Positions 17,117-24,297 of a stretch of DNA of 46,614 nt are shown here, piece by piece. Source of the stretch: Verrucomicrobiales bacterium (GTDB lineage: Bacteria > Verrucomicrobiota > Verrucomicrobiia > Limisphaerales > UBA1100); NCBI GenBank assembly GCA_005809105.1, contig SYLI01000054.1:1-46614 (forward strand), read 5' to 3'. Positions within the stretch are counted from its first letter, which is position 1, and every line of letters begins with the position of its first letter. A model generated the notes under the pieces. It ran no database searches. It had not been told where the DNA came from and worked only from the letters and a program-made list of their open reading frames with translations. Made by a program: the position numbers and the translations under genes.

Positions 17117-18394
17117 TTACTCACATTCGCCTTCGATAAAGGGAATGGTGAGTGGTCCCTGCGGCAGCACCGCCACGGTGGCACCCGGCCCCACCGCTGC
17201 CAGTCGTTCGCGCACCGCCGCAGCAATGTCCGCGCAAGGCTTGAGGTGTGCCGCGCGCAATGTGGCGTCGTCAAGGGCGCTATACACGCGCACCTCCGCG
17301 CGTCGCTGCAAGAGCGCCTGAATCTGCGCCTGCCACTGTTCGGGGTGCTCAAAGCCCGGCGTCGCCAGACGTGCCAGAATTTCCTCGGGGCTTGCCGCGC
17401 TGCGCAGCAGCCGGTCCAACGGACTTCCCGCGGGCACGCCTTCGCGACACTCGCAAGCCAAGATGAGCAGGCCTCCGGGCTTGAGGATGCGCGCGCCCGC
17501 GCTCATTCCCTTCACGCCTTGATACAGGTTCTGGTCGAGTGGATAGCCGCTGTTGGTGGTCACCACGACATCGAAGGGTGCGGCAACGCGCTGCATCGCC
17601 GACTCGCGAACAAACGCGCATCCCACCCGGTGCGCCTCGATGAGGTCGCCGGCAAAAACTCCGGTGATGCGGCGCTGCTCATTGAGGGTGACATTGAGCA
17701 GAAAGGAAGGCCCGACGCGCAGGGCAATCTCGCGCATCTCGTCCCAGATGGGATTGCCAAACGTCCGTCCGAAGGTCGCGTGCGGGCTGCTGATGTGGGT
17801 GGCGCCGTGGTTGCTCATCACGGTTTCCAGCCCCGCCACTCCGGGCATGATGCCCTTGGGGCCGCCGCTAAAGCCGGCAAAAAAATGTGGCTCGATGAAG
17901 CCGGTGACGATGCGCACGTCGGCCTCCACCGCGTGGCGGTTGAGCAGGGCAGGGGCACCGCTCCGCGTGTGGCCCAGTTGCACCAAATCCGCGGCCCGCT
18001 CGCACTCGTGGTTGACAACCCGATAACCACGAGCCACGGAGGGGGTGAGCAACCTGTCCAGCTCCTCGGGCGTGTTGGAGCGGTGCGTGCCGGTCTGATT
18101 GAGCAGCGTGATGTTCTCGCGCGGAACGTGGGCCAAGTGTTCAAGGAGCCAAGGAAGGATGCGTTCGTTGGGCGTGGCGCGCGTGATGTCGGTAAAAAGA
18201 ATGCACACGCGCGAGTGGGGGCGCACCCAGTCGCGCAGTGGCCTTGCGGAGTGCGGTCGCTCCAACGCCTCGCGCACGGCGGCCCGCTCATCGGCTAGGC
18301 CCTCTCGCATCGTGGGGGTGATGACCGTGGTGCGACTCCGCGGAAAATCAACGGCCAAGTGTCCTGAGCCGTAGGCTAGTTGAATGGTGGTCAT
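17117..18394 (-). CDS. larA: LarA-family nickel-pincer racemase (DUF2088)
   Basis: Member of the lactate racemase family that uses a nickel-pincer nucleotide cofactor to racemise or epimerise 2-hydroxy acids. From the ATG at 18394 the 425-residue protein has H104 (TGTHRSN), H170 and K180 (EPHFFAGFSGGPKGIMPG) and H196 (SNHGATH), with the same mutual spacing as Lactobacillus LarA H108/H174/K184/H200, K184 being the covalent cofactor lysine. TDITRATP is also typical. larB, larC and larE for cofactor synthesis are not in the window. The substrate need not be lactate, because many LarA homologues act on other hydroxy acids. It is divergent from the M48 protease gene. Confidence 0.9.
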   Translation of the reverse strand: MTTIQLAYGSGHLAVDFPRSRTTVITPTMREGLADERAAVREALERPHSARPLRDWVRPHSRVCILFTDITRATPNERILPWLLEHLAHVPRENITLLNQTGTHRSNTPEELDRLLTPSVARGYRVVNHECERAADLVQLGHTRSGAPALLNRHAVEADVRIVTGFIEPHFFAGFSGGPKGIMPGVAGLETVMSNHGATHISSPHATFGRTFGNPIWDEMREIALRVGPSFLLNVTLNEQRRITGVFAGDLIEAHRVGCAFVRESAMQRVAAPFDVVVTTNSGYPLDQNLYQGVKGMSAGARILKPGGLLILACECREGVPAGSPLDRLLRSAASPEEILARLATPGFEHPEQWQAQIQALLQRRAEVRVYSALDDATLRAAHLKPCADIAAAVRERLAAVGPGATVAVLPQGPLTIPFIEGECE

Positions 18395-18488
18395 CACCGG
18401 CTTGGGTGAGAACGATGCCATCGACCCGGCCGCGCTGCCAAGCGCGAAGGCTCGACGCAAGCCAAGGTTTTTGCTTGAATCCCACTCC

Positions 18489-19283
18489 ATGAGCGGGAGG
18501 GGCATCGGGATTTCTAAGCTGGCTGCGGTGGCGCTCGTGGCAGGAGGGCTGGGTGCCTGCGCCGTCGTGCCGGAGACGGGGCGCACGCAGTTTAATTTAA
18601 TTTCCCCTTCGCAGGAGCGGAGCTTGGGCCAGCAGGCTTTTGTGGATGTGCGGCGCAAGCTCGCCGCCAGCACCGATCGCAACGCCACCGAGATGGTGCG
18701 GCGTGTGGGCCAACGCATCGCCGATGTCGCCAACCTGCCGCAGGCGAAGTGGGATTTTGTGCTGTTCCAAAACGCCGAACCCAATGCCTTCTGTCTTCCC
18801 GGCGGCAAGGTGGGCGTTTACTCCGGCATCCTTCCGATTACCAAGGACGAGGCGGGACTAGCCACCGTCATCGCGCACGAAGTGGCGCATGCCGTGGCGC
18901 ATCACGGCGCCGAGCAGATGAGCGAACAAATGCTCTGGCAGGGCCTCGGCACCGCGGTGTTTTCCAGTCTCTCCCAAATGAGCGAAGGTGCGCGCCAGTT
19001 GTTGTACTCGGCATACGGCCTGGGAACGCTGGTCGGACGCACGCTGCCTCACAGTCGCATGCAGGAAATGGAAGCCGACGGCATTGGGCTTATTTATATG
19101 GCGCGCGCTGGGTACGATCCGGAGGAGGCGGTGCTCTTCTGGCGGCGATTTGCCGAGTACAAGAAAACGAAGGGGGGCGCTTCCAAGGTGGACTTCCTAA
19201 GCACGCACCCGCTTGACGAACAACGCATCGCCAATCTGCAGAAACTGATGCCCAAGGCCCGGCTTCAGTATCGGCCGCGCTAG
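18489..19283 (+). CDS. M48-family metalloprotease lipoprotein
   Basis: Zinc-dependent periplasmic protease of the LoiP/BepA-like M48C group, linked in the family to outer-membrane quality control. From the ATG at 18489 it has 264 residues: a lipobox LGAC (C24), HEVAH at 130-134, and the third zinc ligand in MEADGIGL further on. The lipobox decides the start, as the frame is open 105 bases further upstream without similarity. It lacks the TPR region of BepA. Its stop overlaps the convergent DUF6807 gene's stop by CTAG. Confidence 0.92.
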   Translation: MSGRGIGISKLAAVALVAGGLGACAVVPETGRTQFNLISPSQERSLGQQAFVDVRRKLAASTDRNATEMVRRVGQRIADVANLPQAKWDFVLFQNAEPNAFCLPGGKVGVYSGILPITKDEAGLATVIAHEVAHAVAHHGAEQMSEQMLWQGLGTAVFSSLSQMSEGARQLLYSAYGLGTLVGRTLPHSRMQEMEADGIGLIYMARAGYDPEEAVLFWRRFAEYKKTKGGASKVDFLSTHPLDEQRIANLQKLMPKARLQYRPR

Positions 19284-20512
19284 GGGCTGGGTTGGCCCCT
19301 CAACTCCGCCACGGGCGGCCGGGAGTAGGCATCCCACATCCTCTCCAACTCGGCGGCATCGGGCGCGCCATCGGCAATCACAAAGCGGTAGCGGGAGACA
19401 TAGACCGAACCCGGCGCGATTTCCATGTCTGCAAACTGCTGAGGCGCGAAGTTGAAAAAGGGCTCTGAGGGATGCAGGCGCATGGGCTGCGGCGCCCGGA
19501 AGTTCGTGGGATGACACAGCACAGCCACGCCCGCCAGCGTGCCTTCTACGGCGCCGCCGATATGGCACCAGCGGGCGCGCGTGGCGTGTCCAACGACTCG
19601 GTTGGTTTCGCCCGCGGAGGTGAGGAACCGTGTGGGGTTGTTTGTATCGGTATCCCACGAGGCATGGCCGCGGAACCCCAGGCCGCCGTAGTGGTATTGC
19701 GGCAGTCGCAGTGGCTTGGAGCCGGCGCAACGCTGCGTCGAAACGAGATCAAAAACCCAGCGTTGTTTGGCACCGCCCAAGCGCGCATACACCGTGAGCG
19801 ACCAAGTTTCTTCGAGCACGGGCTTGGGCGGCTTGATCGACAGATCTACAAACCGGTGGGTGGCCCGAAAACCGGCATGCACCGGGCCGCTCCATGTATC
19901 CTGCAAAGCGACAAACTCAACGCGGCCGGTGCCCGCACCCATGTTCCAAAAGTCCGGATGGTGCCCCTCGAATTCGGTTTTGGTCCAAGGAAACCAAATG
20001 CCGTGGTGGTGGGTGTGCTTGGCGGGAAAGTCGTCGGTGACCACGCGGCCCGACGGGGTGAACACCGGATGCAGATAGCCGCCGCGCCGGTATTCGGGCG
20101 CGATGCCCGCGCGTGGCAAGTCGCCCGGTTCCATCTGGTATTCCAAAATGGTTTTGCCAGCGTGCGTGAAACGCAGCTTGCGGCCTTGCTTCGCAGCGAT
20201 CACTTCGGGCGTTGAAGAAGGAGCTGGGGCGACGGTGAAAGTGACGGGCTGATTTGCCGGAACCTTGGGCACGAGGAAAGTAACCAAGCCATCCACGTCG
20301 GCTTGTGCGGCAAGAACCGCGCCATCCGGCCCGCGCAGGCCAAACACCTTTGACTTGTGAGTGGGCATCGTGACGGTAACAAGGGCATCGGTGCGTTCCA
20401 CCTTGCCGGCGGGGACGACGATTTGCGCCGGCTCCGATCGAAGCCAAGCGTGCGCCAGAAGCGACAGCGCAAGCGCCATTCGTGTGAGCATGGGCATGGG
20501 GGACTGTGGCAT
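19280..20512 (-). CDS. DUF6807 (PmoA-like) secreted protein
   Basis: Belongs to the family once named 'methane oxygenase PmoA', now DUF6807, abundant in Verrucomicrobiota and Planctomycetes next to sugar-use genes; no methane chemistry is implied. The 410 residues include a signal peptide (ALALSLLAHAWLRSEP), a short beta domain (about 25-95), then the family core: YRRGGYLHPVFTPSGRVVTDDF, HTHHHGIWFPWTKTEFEG and YHYGGLGFRG. The HHHG cluster suggests a metal or sugar site but no activity is proven. Starts at 20497 or 20491 are alternatives. Confidence 0.85.
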   Translation of the reverse strand: MPQSPMPMLTRMALALSLLAHAWLRSEPAQIVVPAGKVERTDALVTVTMPTHKSKVFGLRGPDGAVLAAQADVDGLVTFLVPKVPANQPVTFTVAPAPSSTPEVIAAKQGRKLRFTHAGKTILEYQMEPGDLPRAGIAPEYRRGGYLHPVFTPSGRVVTDDFPAKHTHHHGIWFPWTKTEFEGHHPDFWNMGAGTGRVEFVALQDTWSGPVHAGFRATHRFVDLSIKPPKPVLEETWSLTVYARLGGAKQRWVFDLVSTQRCAGSKPLRLPQYHYGGLGFRGHASWDTDTNNPTRFLTSAGETNRVVGHATRARWCHIGGAVEGTLAGVAVLCHPTNFRAPQPMRLHPSEPFFNFAPQQFADMEIAPGSVYVSRYRFVIADGAPDAAELERMWDAYSRPPVAELRGQPSP

Positions 20513-20544
20513 GGGGCAGGGGTGCGCTCCAAGGGGAAAAGGGC

Positions 20545-20573
20545 TTGCGCCGCAGACAACCTCGCGCCACGAT
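20545..20573 (+). promoter_or_regulatory. Possible promoter of tRNA-Lys
   Basis: TTGCGC and CACGAT separated by 17 bases, about 13 bases before the tRNA 5' end. The matches to the sigma-70 consensus are 4/6 and 3/6, so support is weak and mainly positional. Confidence 0.3.
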
Positions 20574-20585
20574 GCCCGGCCTTGC

Positions 20586-20660
20586 AGGACGGTAGCTCAA
20601 GGGTAGAGCAGCAGCCTTTTAAGCTGTTGGTTGAGGGTTCGAGCCCCTCCCGTCCTACCA
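20586..20660 (+). tRNA. tRNA-Lys(UUU)
   Basis: Full cloverleaf: acceptor AGGACGG with CCGTCCT, D stem GCTC/GAGC, anticodon stem GCAGC/GCTGT with loop CTTTTAA (anticodon TTT), T stem GAGGG/CCCTC with loop TTCGAGC, discriminator A and an encoded CCA. It is 75 nt long and sits alone between the DUF6807 gene and the LRR-cytochrome gene. Confidence 0.97.
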
Positions 20661-20715
20661 CGCCTGCGGGCTTGAATGACGGGCTGGGCCGGGCTGTCAA
20701 AAAATTGCTGAACCG

Positions 20716-21699
20716 ATGAAGACCACCATGAACACACCACGTTTCATCCTTCTGATGTCGTTTGCGCTCACAGCGTCAGGGGCACTTTGGGCAGACGAAA
20801 AATCCGCCATCGCGAAGGTGGAATCACTGGGAGGCACCGTCCTCTACGTGGCAAAAGATTCCAAAGAGTACAATGTCACGATCGCCCACGATGCGACGGC
20901 CCCCAAGAAAATCTCTGCCGACGACCTCAAGGTGCTCTCCGAGTTGGTCAACGCCAATGAGATCGCCTTCATGCACCCCGAGACATCCGACGCCTGGCTG
21001 GCACCCATCAAGTCTCTGGCGGGGCTTAAGCGGCTGCACTTGGAGAAGACCAAGGTCACCGACGCGGGCTTGGACTCGGTCGCCGGTCTCGCCAACTTGG
21101 AGTACCTCAATCTCTATCAGACGGCCGTCACCGACGCGGGCCTGGACAAGCTCAAGAAGCTGGGAAAACTTAAACACCTCTACCTCTGGGAAACCAAGGT
21201 CAGCGAGGCCAAGGCCAAGACGTTTCAGGATGATCTTGCCAAAGCAGGCAACAAGGATCTCTCGGTGAACCTTGGCGTGGACAAGGATCTGCGAAGCGTC
21301 AACGACATCGCGCGCCTGAAAAAGCAGCGCGAGGATTCCGAGAAGATTTCCGCTGCCTCCACCGCCAAAGCCGCCCAGGCCGAAGCGGAAAAGTATGCGG
21401 CCATCAAGGAGCCCAAGTTCGACAAGGATATCCTGCCGCTCATCAAGGTGTCCTGTGGCGAATGCCACAGTGCCGAGAAACCCAAAGGCAAGCTGCGTCT
21501 GGATACCTTTGAAGAACTCAAGAAGGGTGCGGACGGCAAGGCGGTGGTGGTGGCTCAGAAGCCGGACGAGAGCCTGATCTTGAAGCGCATCTCCCTGCCG
21601 GACAGCAATGACGACCGCATGCCGCCCAAGGGCGATCGCCTTTCAAAGCCTGTGGTCGAACTTTTCAAGCGCTGGATCGAGCAGGGCGCCCAGAAGTAG
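20716..21699 (+). CDS. Secreted LRR protein with C-terminal CxxCH (planctomycete-type cytochrome) domain
   Basis: A 327-residue protein with a signal peptide ending near GALWA. Residues about 90-165 hold three leucine-rich repeats (LKRLHLEKTKVTDAGLDSVAGL, LEYLNLYQTAVTDAGLDKLKKL, LKHLYLWETKV). After a charged Ala/Lys/Glu linker, residues about 230-327 form a PSCyt1-type domain (FDKDILPLIKVSCGECHSAEKPKGKL, C247/C250/H251 heme motif, DDRMPPKGDRLS). Known domain combinations of this kind occur in Planctomycetes and Verrucomicrobia near catabolic genes. The role is unknown: redox sensing, or binding of a partner through the LRR face. It follows tRNA-Lys by 55 bases. Confidence 0.85.
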   Translation: MKTTMNTPRFILLMSFALTASGALWADEKSAIAKVESLGGTVLYVAKDSKEYNVTIAHDATAPKKISADDLKVLSELVNANEIAFMHPETSDAWLAPIKSLAGLKRLHLEKTKVTDAGLDSVAGLANLEYLNLYQTAVTDAGLDKLKKLGKLKHLYLWETKVSEAKAKTFQDDLAKAGNKDLSVNLGVDKDLRSVNDIARLKKQREDSEKISAASTAKAAQAEAEKYAAIKEPKFDKDILPLIKVSCGECHSAEKPKGKLRLDTFEELKKGADGKAVVVAQKPDESLILKRISLPDSNDDRMPPKGDRLSKPVVELFKRWIEQGAQK

Positions 21700-21769
21700 C
21701 GCCTGCCAGCGGCAGGACGCCACCCAAGAAAAGTTTTTTCATCCCGTGCGCGAGGCTCACGCAATTTGT

Positions 21770-21785
21770 GGGCACATTGGCTGCC
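21770..21785 (+). promoter_or_regulatory. Weak sigma-54-like promoter in the intergenic region
   Basis: GGGCAC-N5-CTGCC with the GG and GC pairs spaced as in sigma-54 promoters (consensus TGGCACG-N4-TTGCW). Two or three positions deviate. It stands in the gap after the LRR-cytochrome gene, 147 bases before a good terminator. Matches of this quality occur by chance roughly once in a window this size. Confidence 0.25.
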
Positions 21786-21931
21786 CGCTTGCGCCGAATC
21801 GGTCTAAACCGGTGCGAAGTGCGCATGGCACGCAGCGTGCTTAATCACCATCGTAAGGCGAGATTGCAGCCTCCAAAATAAACGCTAACCAAACTGGCAA
21901 AAACGAAGGCCCTGTAATTTCACTGGAAGAA

Positions 21932-21965
21932 TGAGAGGTCGGCCCCCCGGCCTCTCAATCTTTTT
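21932..21965 (+). terminator. Rho-independent terminator
   Basis: An 11-bp stem (one T-G pair) with a CCCC loop, arms at 21932-21942 and 21947-21957, followed on the + strand by AATCTTTTT. It ends + strand transcripts from the LRR-cytochrome gene, 233 bases upstream, or from the intergenic region. The downstream arm contains the stop codon of the minus-strand TlpA-like gene, so it may serve both directions, though the minus side lacks a clean T run. Confidence 0.75.
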
Positions 21966-22503
21966 CAGCCAACAAGGTTTCGATTGCCCTCTGCAAGGAG
22001 GCGTGCGCGGGGTCGCCCTCGACGTACTGCCCACCGGGGTGGATGTGCCGGATGACTCCTTTGCGATCCAGAAGAAAACTGACGCTGGTCCATGCCTTGT
22101 CGTCGTGGTCAAGCCACCACCGGCGCAAGGTGCGCCAGTCGCGGTCAATCGCCACGGGGAACTTAAATCCAAAGTCGGCCGCCCACTCTTTCACCTGCGC
22201 AGGCTCCAGTCGTGTGTCTGCCTTGTGGTGATAGAATCCCACGACCTGCAGCCCACGTCCTGCGTACTTCTTGTGGAACGCATTGAGCGCGGGCGCAGAG
22301 GCTTTGCAGAAAGGGCAGGTTGGCGCGGTCCACCAGCGGATGAGCACGACCTTGCCGCGCAACCGCGCCACCGAAAGCGGCGGGGAGTTCTGCCAGTCTG
22401 GCTTGGCGATCAGCCAGGCGGGGGCGGGAAGTCCCACTAGCTTCGCCTCGTCAGCGAAGGCCTGTGGCAGGCAGAAGAGCAGGGCGACAGGGAGCAGCCA
22501 CAT
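21955..22503 (-). CDS. TlpA/ResA-like thioredoxin-fold protein
   Basis: Secreted thiol-disulfide oxidoreductase or redoxin. From the ATG at 22503 it has 182 residues with a signal peptide ending AFADEA, the redox motif CPFC (C63, C66) in IRWWTAPTCPFCKAS, and FLLDRKGVIRHIHPGG, matching the cis-Pro region and last strands of the TlpA/AhpC-TSA family. The frame is open to 22662 but that overlaps the prepilin gene without similarity. Substrate and partner are unknown; cytochrome maturation or reduction of exported proteins are common roles in the family. Confidence 0.85.
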   Translation of the reverse strand: MWLLPVALLFCLPQAFADEAKLVGLPAPAWLIAKPDWQNSPPLSVARLRGKVVLIRWWTAPTCPFCKASAPALNAFHKKYAGRGLQVVGFYHHKADTRLEPAQVKEWAADFGFKFPVAIDRDWRTLRRWWLDHDDKAWTSVSFLLDRKGVIRHIHPGGQYVEGDPAHASLQRAIETLLAEKD

Positions 22504-22540
22504 ATGGTCAATCTTGCTGCTCCGGGGGAGAATGCAATCC

Positions 22541-23338
22541 TCAAGGCAGGCCCGGCGCGGGAAGATTGTCGTTGCCCGACCAGCCATCATTCTGGATGAG
22601 CCAGAGATTTTTGCCGCCTTCGGCGATGTGCCACTTGATGCTCTCGGCATGGCCGTCCACAAAACTAACAGAGCAGGTGTCGTTGTTGTAGCTGCCGGGA
22701 AGCGACGCGTTCACCACGTCATTCAAATCCATGGGCACTTGAAAGACCGGGCCCGGACTGGCTTCGGTGTCGGCGTCGATGAACACAAAGGTGCGTGTGG
22801 GATGTTGAATGGCCGCCTCGTGGTAGACGATGCCGCCGCGCGCACCGCCGCGGGAGTACAGCGCGCCATAAAGCGAAGGCGCGCCGCCCAGAATGACGTT
22901 CATGGACACAGTGCGTTGATTGGCTTCGCCGTTCGCATTGAGATACACATCGCCCGGATTGCGGAACATGCTGTCCTCCTGCGAGACATAATTGCCCAAG
23001 CCCGCCTTCATGAACGCCGCCTTGTCTTGCAGGCTGTTTAAGGTGTCATCGTGCGCGCACCAGGTGCGCCAGATGTAGCTGCCATCCGTGGTCCAGCCGT
23101 CGTCCTTGGCCGCCATGGCCTTTCTCCAGTTGTTGCGGATGATCTTTCCGTCGCTGTCATCGGTGAACATCTGCCATGCGTACTGAAGCTGCTTCTTGTT
23201 GCTAACGGCCTTGATGGCGCGTGCGCGTTCCTTGGCCTTGGCAAGTGTGGGCAGCATGATCGAGGCGAGGATGCCGATGATGGCGATGACGACGAGCAGC
23301 TCGATCAAGGTGAATCCGGCGTTGTGGTTTCGTTTCAT
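22541..23338 (-). CDS. Prepilin-like protein with C-terminal DGHA motif (copy 1)
   Basis: A 265-residue type IV pilin-like or pseudopilin protein. The class III-type signal is complete: basic MKRNHNAG, cleavage before F, then FTLIELLVVIAIIGILASIMLP with Glu at +5. The C-terminal part has TFVFIDADTE and CSVSFVDGHAESIKW, matching the verrucomicrobial/planctomycete 'H-X9-DG' class of prepilin-processed proteins. These are numerous in such genomes and their function is largely unknown. It is head-to-head with an LRR membrane-protein gene and homologous to the gene at 45622-46335. Confidence 0.9.
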   Translation of the reverse strand: MKRNHNAGFTLIELLVVIAIIGILASIMLPTLAKAKERARAIKAVSNKKQLQYAWQMFTDDSDGKIIRNNWRKAMAAKDDGWTTDGSYIWRTWCAHDDTLNSLQDKAAFMKAGLGNYVSQEDSMFRNPGDVYLNANGEANQRTVSMNVILGGAPSLYGALYSRGGARGGIVYHEAAIQHPTRTFVFIDADTEASPGPVFQVPMDLNDVVNASLPGSYNNDTCSVSFVDGHAESIKWHIAEGGKNLWLIQNDGWSGNDNLPAPGLP

Positions 23339-23367
23339 CTTGTCCCTACATCGCGCAGCTCCACTGC

Positions 23368-23396
23368 TTTCTTACATTGCGATGTCCTGTAAGAAA
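23368..23396. repeat. Inverted repeat between the divergent prepilin and LRR genes
   Basis: Perfect 9-base arms TTTCTTACA (23368-23376) and TGTAAGAAA (23388-23396) with an 11-base spacer, lying 30 bases from the prepilin start and 44 bases from the LRR start. Its placement suits an operator for a dimeric regulator or a 5' UTR hairpin; there is no T run for termination. Confidence 0.5.
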
Positions 23397-23439
23397 CCGG
23401 CCACGTTCTGCGATGAAGGGGAGGAAGGATACGCTCAAT

Positions 23440-24018
23440 ATGGAACGCATCTTGGCACTAGTGGAACTGGCAAGGCAGGCGGCGGACGCGCTCGCCGACT
23501 GGGTGGTTCAAGGATTCGACAAGGGCGACTACAAAGTCATCGTCACCGTCTTGGGCGCTGTGGTTCTGGCAGGCGGATTGCTATGGATTTCGCTACGCGA
23601 AGAAACCGTCGTCGTCCACCAGATCGCCGTCAGCGAGGAGGACACCGCCGAAGCCGTGCGCCGCATGAAATCAGCCGGGGGGATTTTGGAACAGGACGCC
23701 AATGGCGAAGTGGCCGCCATCACGCTGACCGACCGCGCCATTTCCGATTCGGGATGGGAACTCGTGGGACGCCTTTACAACCTGCGCAAGCTCGTCTTAC
23801 ACAACTGCAAGGTGGACGAGTCACGCCTTTCGAATCTGGCCGCGTTGGGCGAATTGCGGGTGTTGAGCCTCTCTCACAGCTCGGTTACCGATGCCAGTGT
23901 GGACCACATCGCGATGCTCTCCAACCTGCGTGCGCTAGATTTGCAGGGAACCAAAGTCTCCCGCAAAGGAATCTCGCGCCTGCGTGCGTCGCTGCCAGAC
24001 TGCAATATTGCCAATTGA
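23440..24018 (+). CDS. Membrane-anchored short LRR protein
   Basis: A 192-residue protein with an N-terminal cytoplasmic helix, a membrane segment at about residues 33-53 (VIVTVLGAVVLAGGLLWISL), then an outside region. After a cap (GGILEQDANGEVAAITL) come leucine-rich repeats: LRKLVLHNCKVDESRLSNL, LRVLSLSHSSVTDASVDHI and LRALDLQGTKVSRKGISRL, ending LPDCNIAN. The ATG at 23440 is preferred because a GGAGGAAGG tract lies upstream; starts at 23413 or 23377 are possible. It resembles the C-terminal half of the protein at 44587-45525, including the final LPxC motif. Function unknown, probably a protein-binding surface. Confidence 0.8.
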   Translation: MERILALVELARQAADALADWVVQGFDKGDYKVIVTVLGAVVLAGGLLWISLREETVVVHQIAVSEEDTAEAVRRMKSAGGILEQDANGEVAAITLTDRAISDSGWELVGRLYNLRKLVLHNCKVDESRLSNLAALGELRVLSLSHSSVTDASVDHIAMLSNLRALDLQGTKVSRKGISRLRASLPDCNIAN

Positions 24019-24108
24019 ACTAGGGAAGGATTTGCCCCACCTCGTCGTATCGTTCCAAAACAACCCTCGTTCTGATTCGAAAGGCGCCAATTTCCTAGCC
24101 AATCAAGG

Positions 24109-24124
24109 TGGCACGGCCCCTGCT
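24109..24124 (+). promoter_or_regulatory. Sigma-54 promoter (near consensus)
   Basis: TGGCACG-GCCC-CTGCT. It matches TGGCACG-N4-TTGCW at every position but one, with the exact GG-to-GC spacing. The predicted start is 12 bases after the -12 C, about 24135, which is where the foldable sequence of the candidate RNA begins. No gene for an enhancer-binding protein is in the window. Confidence 0.6.
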
Positions 24125-24135
24125 ATGTAGAGGTT

Positions 24136-24243
24136 AGGCAATTAACACAGCCCCGAAATAAGACAAATTGTGTTGAGAAATTAGGACTGTAACTTGCCGA
24201 TTAGATCAAGTGAGGCTTGGGAAACCAAGCCTCACTCTTTTTT
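24136..24243 (+). ncRNA. Candidate sigma-54-dependent small RNA
   Basis: About 108 bases between a near-consensus sigma-54 promoter and a strong terminator, with no credible reading frame. Visible pairings are: GGCAA (24137-24141) with TTGCC (24194-24198); inside it TTAACACA (24142-24149) with TGTGTTGA (24169-24176), one G-T pair, enclosing a 19-base loop that contains CCCC; then the 12-bp terminator stem. The 5' edge of the first helix coincides with the predicted transcription start. The C-rich loop could pair with Shine-Dalgarno sequences; this is inference. It is relatively AT-rich for the window. It could instead be the 3' UTR of the upstream LRR gene, whose stop is 118 bases before. Confidence 0.5.
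24209..24243 (+). terminator. Rho-independent terminator, perfect 12-bp stem
   Basis: Arms AGTGAGGCTTGG (24209-24220) and CCAAGCCTCACT (24225-24236), GAAA tetraloop, then C and six T. The strand is + because the T run follows only in that direction. It ends the candidate small RNA and would also stop read-through from the LRR gene toward the convergent SGNH hydrolase gene. Confidence 0.9.
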
Positions 24244-24297
24244 GCGGGTGCATCCAAGAAATCGCGACATGGGAAACCCCGCGATGCAAGATCCTCC

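Noticed and set aside
21702-21740. CCTGCC/GGCAGG hairpin after the LRR-cytochrome gene stop
   Set aside because: The T run is about 14 bases beyond the stem, too far for an intrinsic terminator; the better terminator is at 21932-21965.
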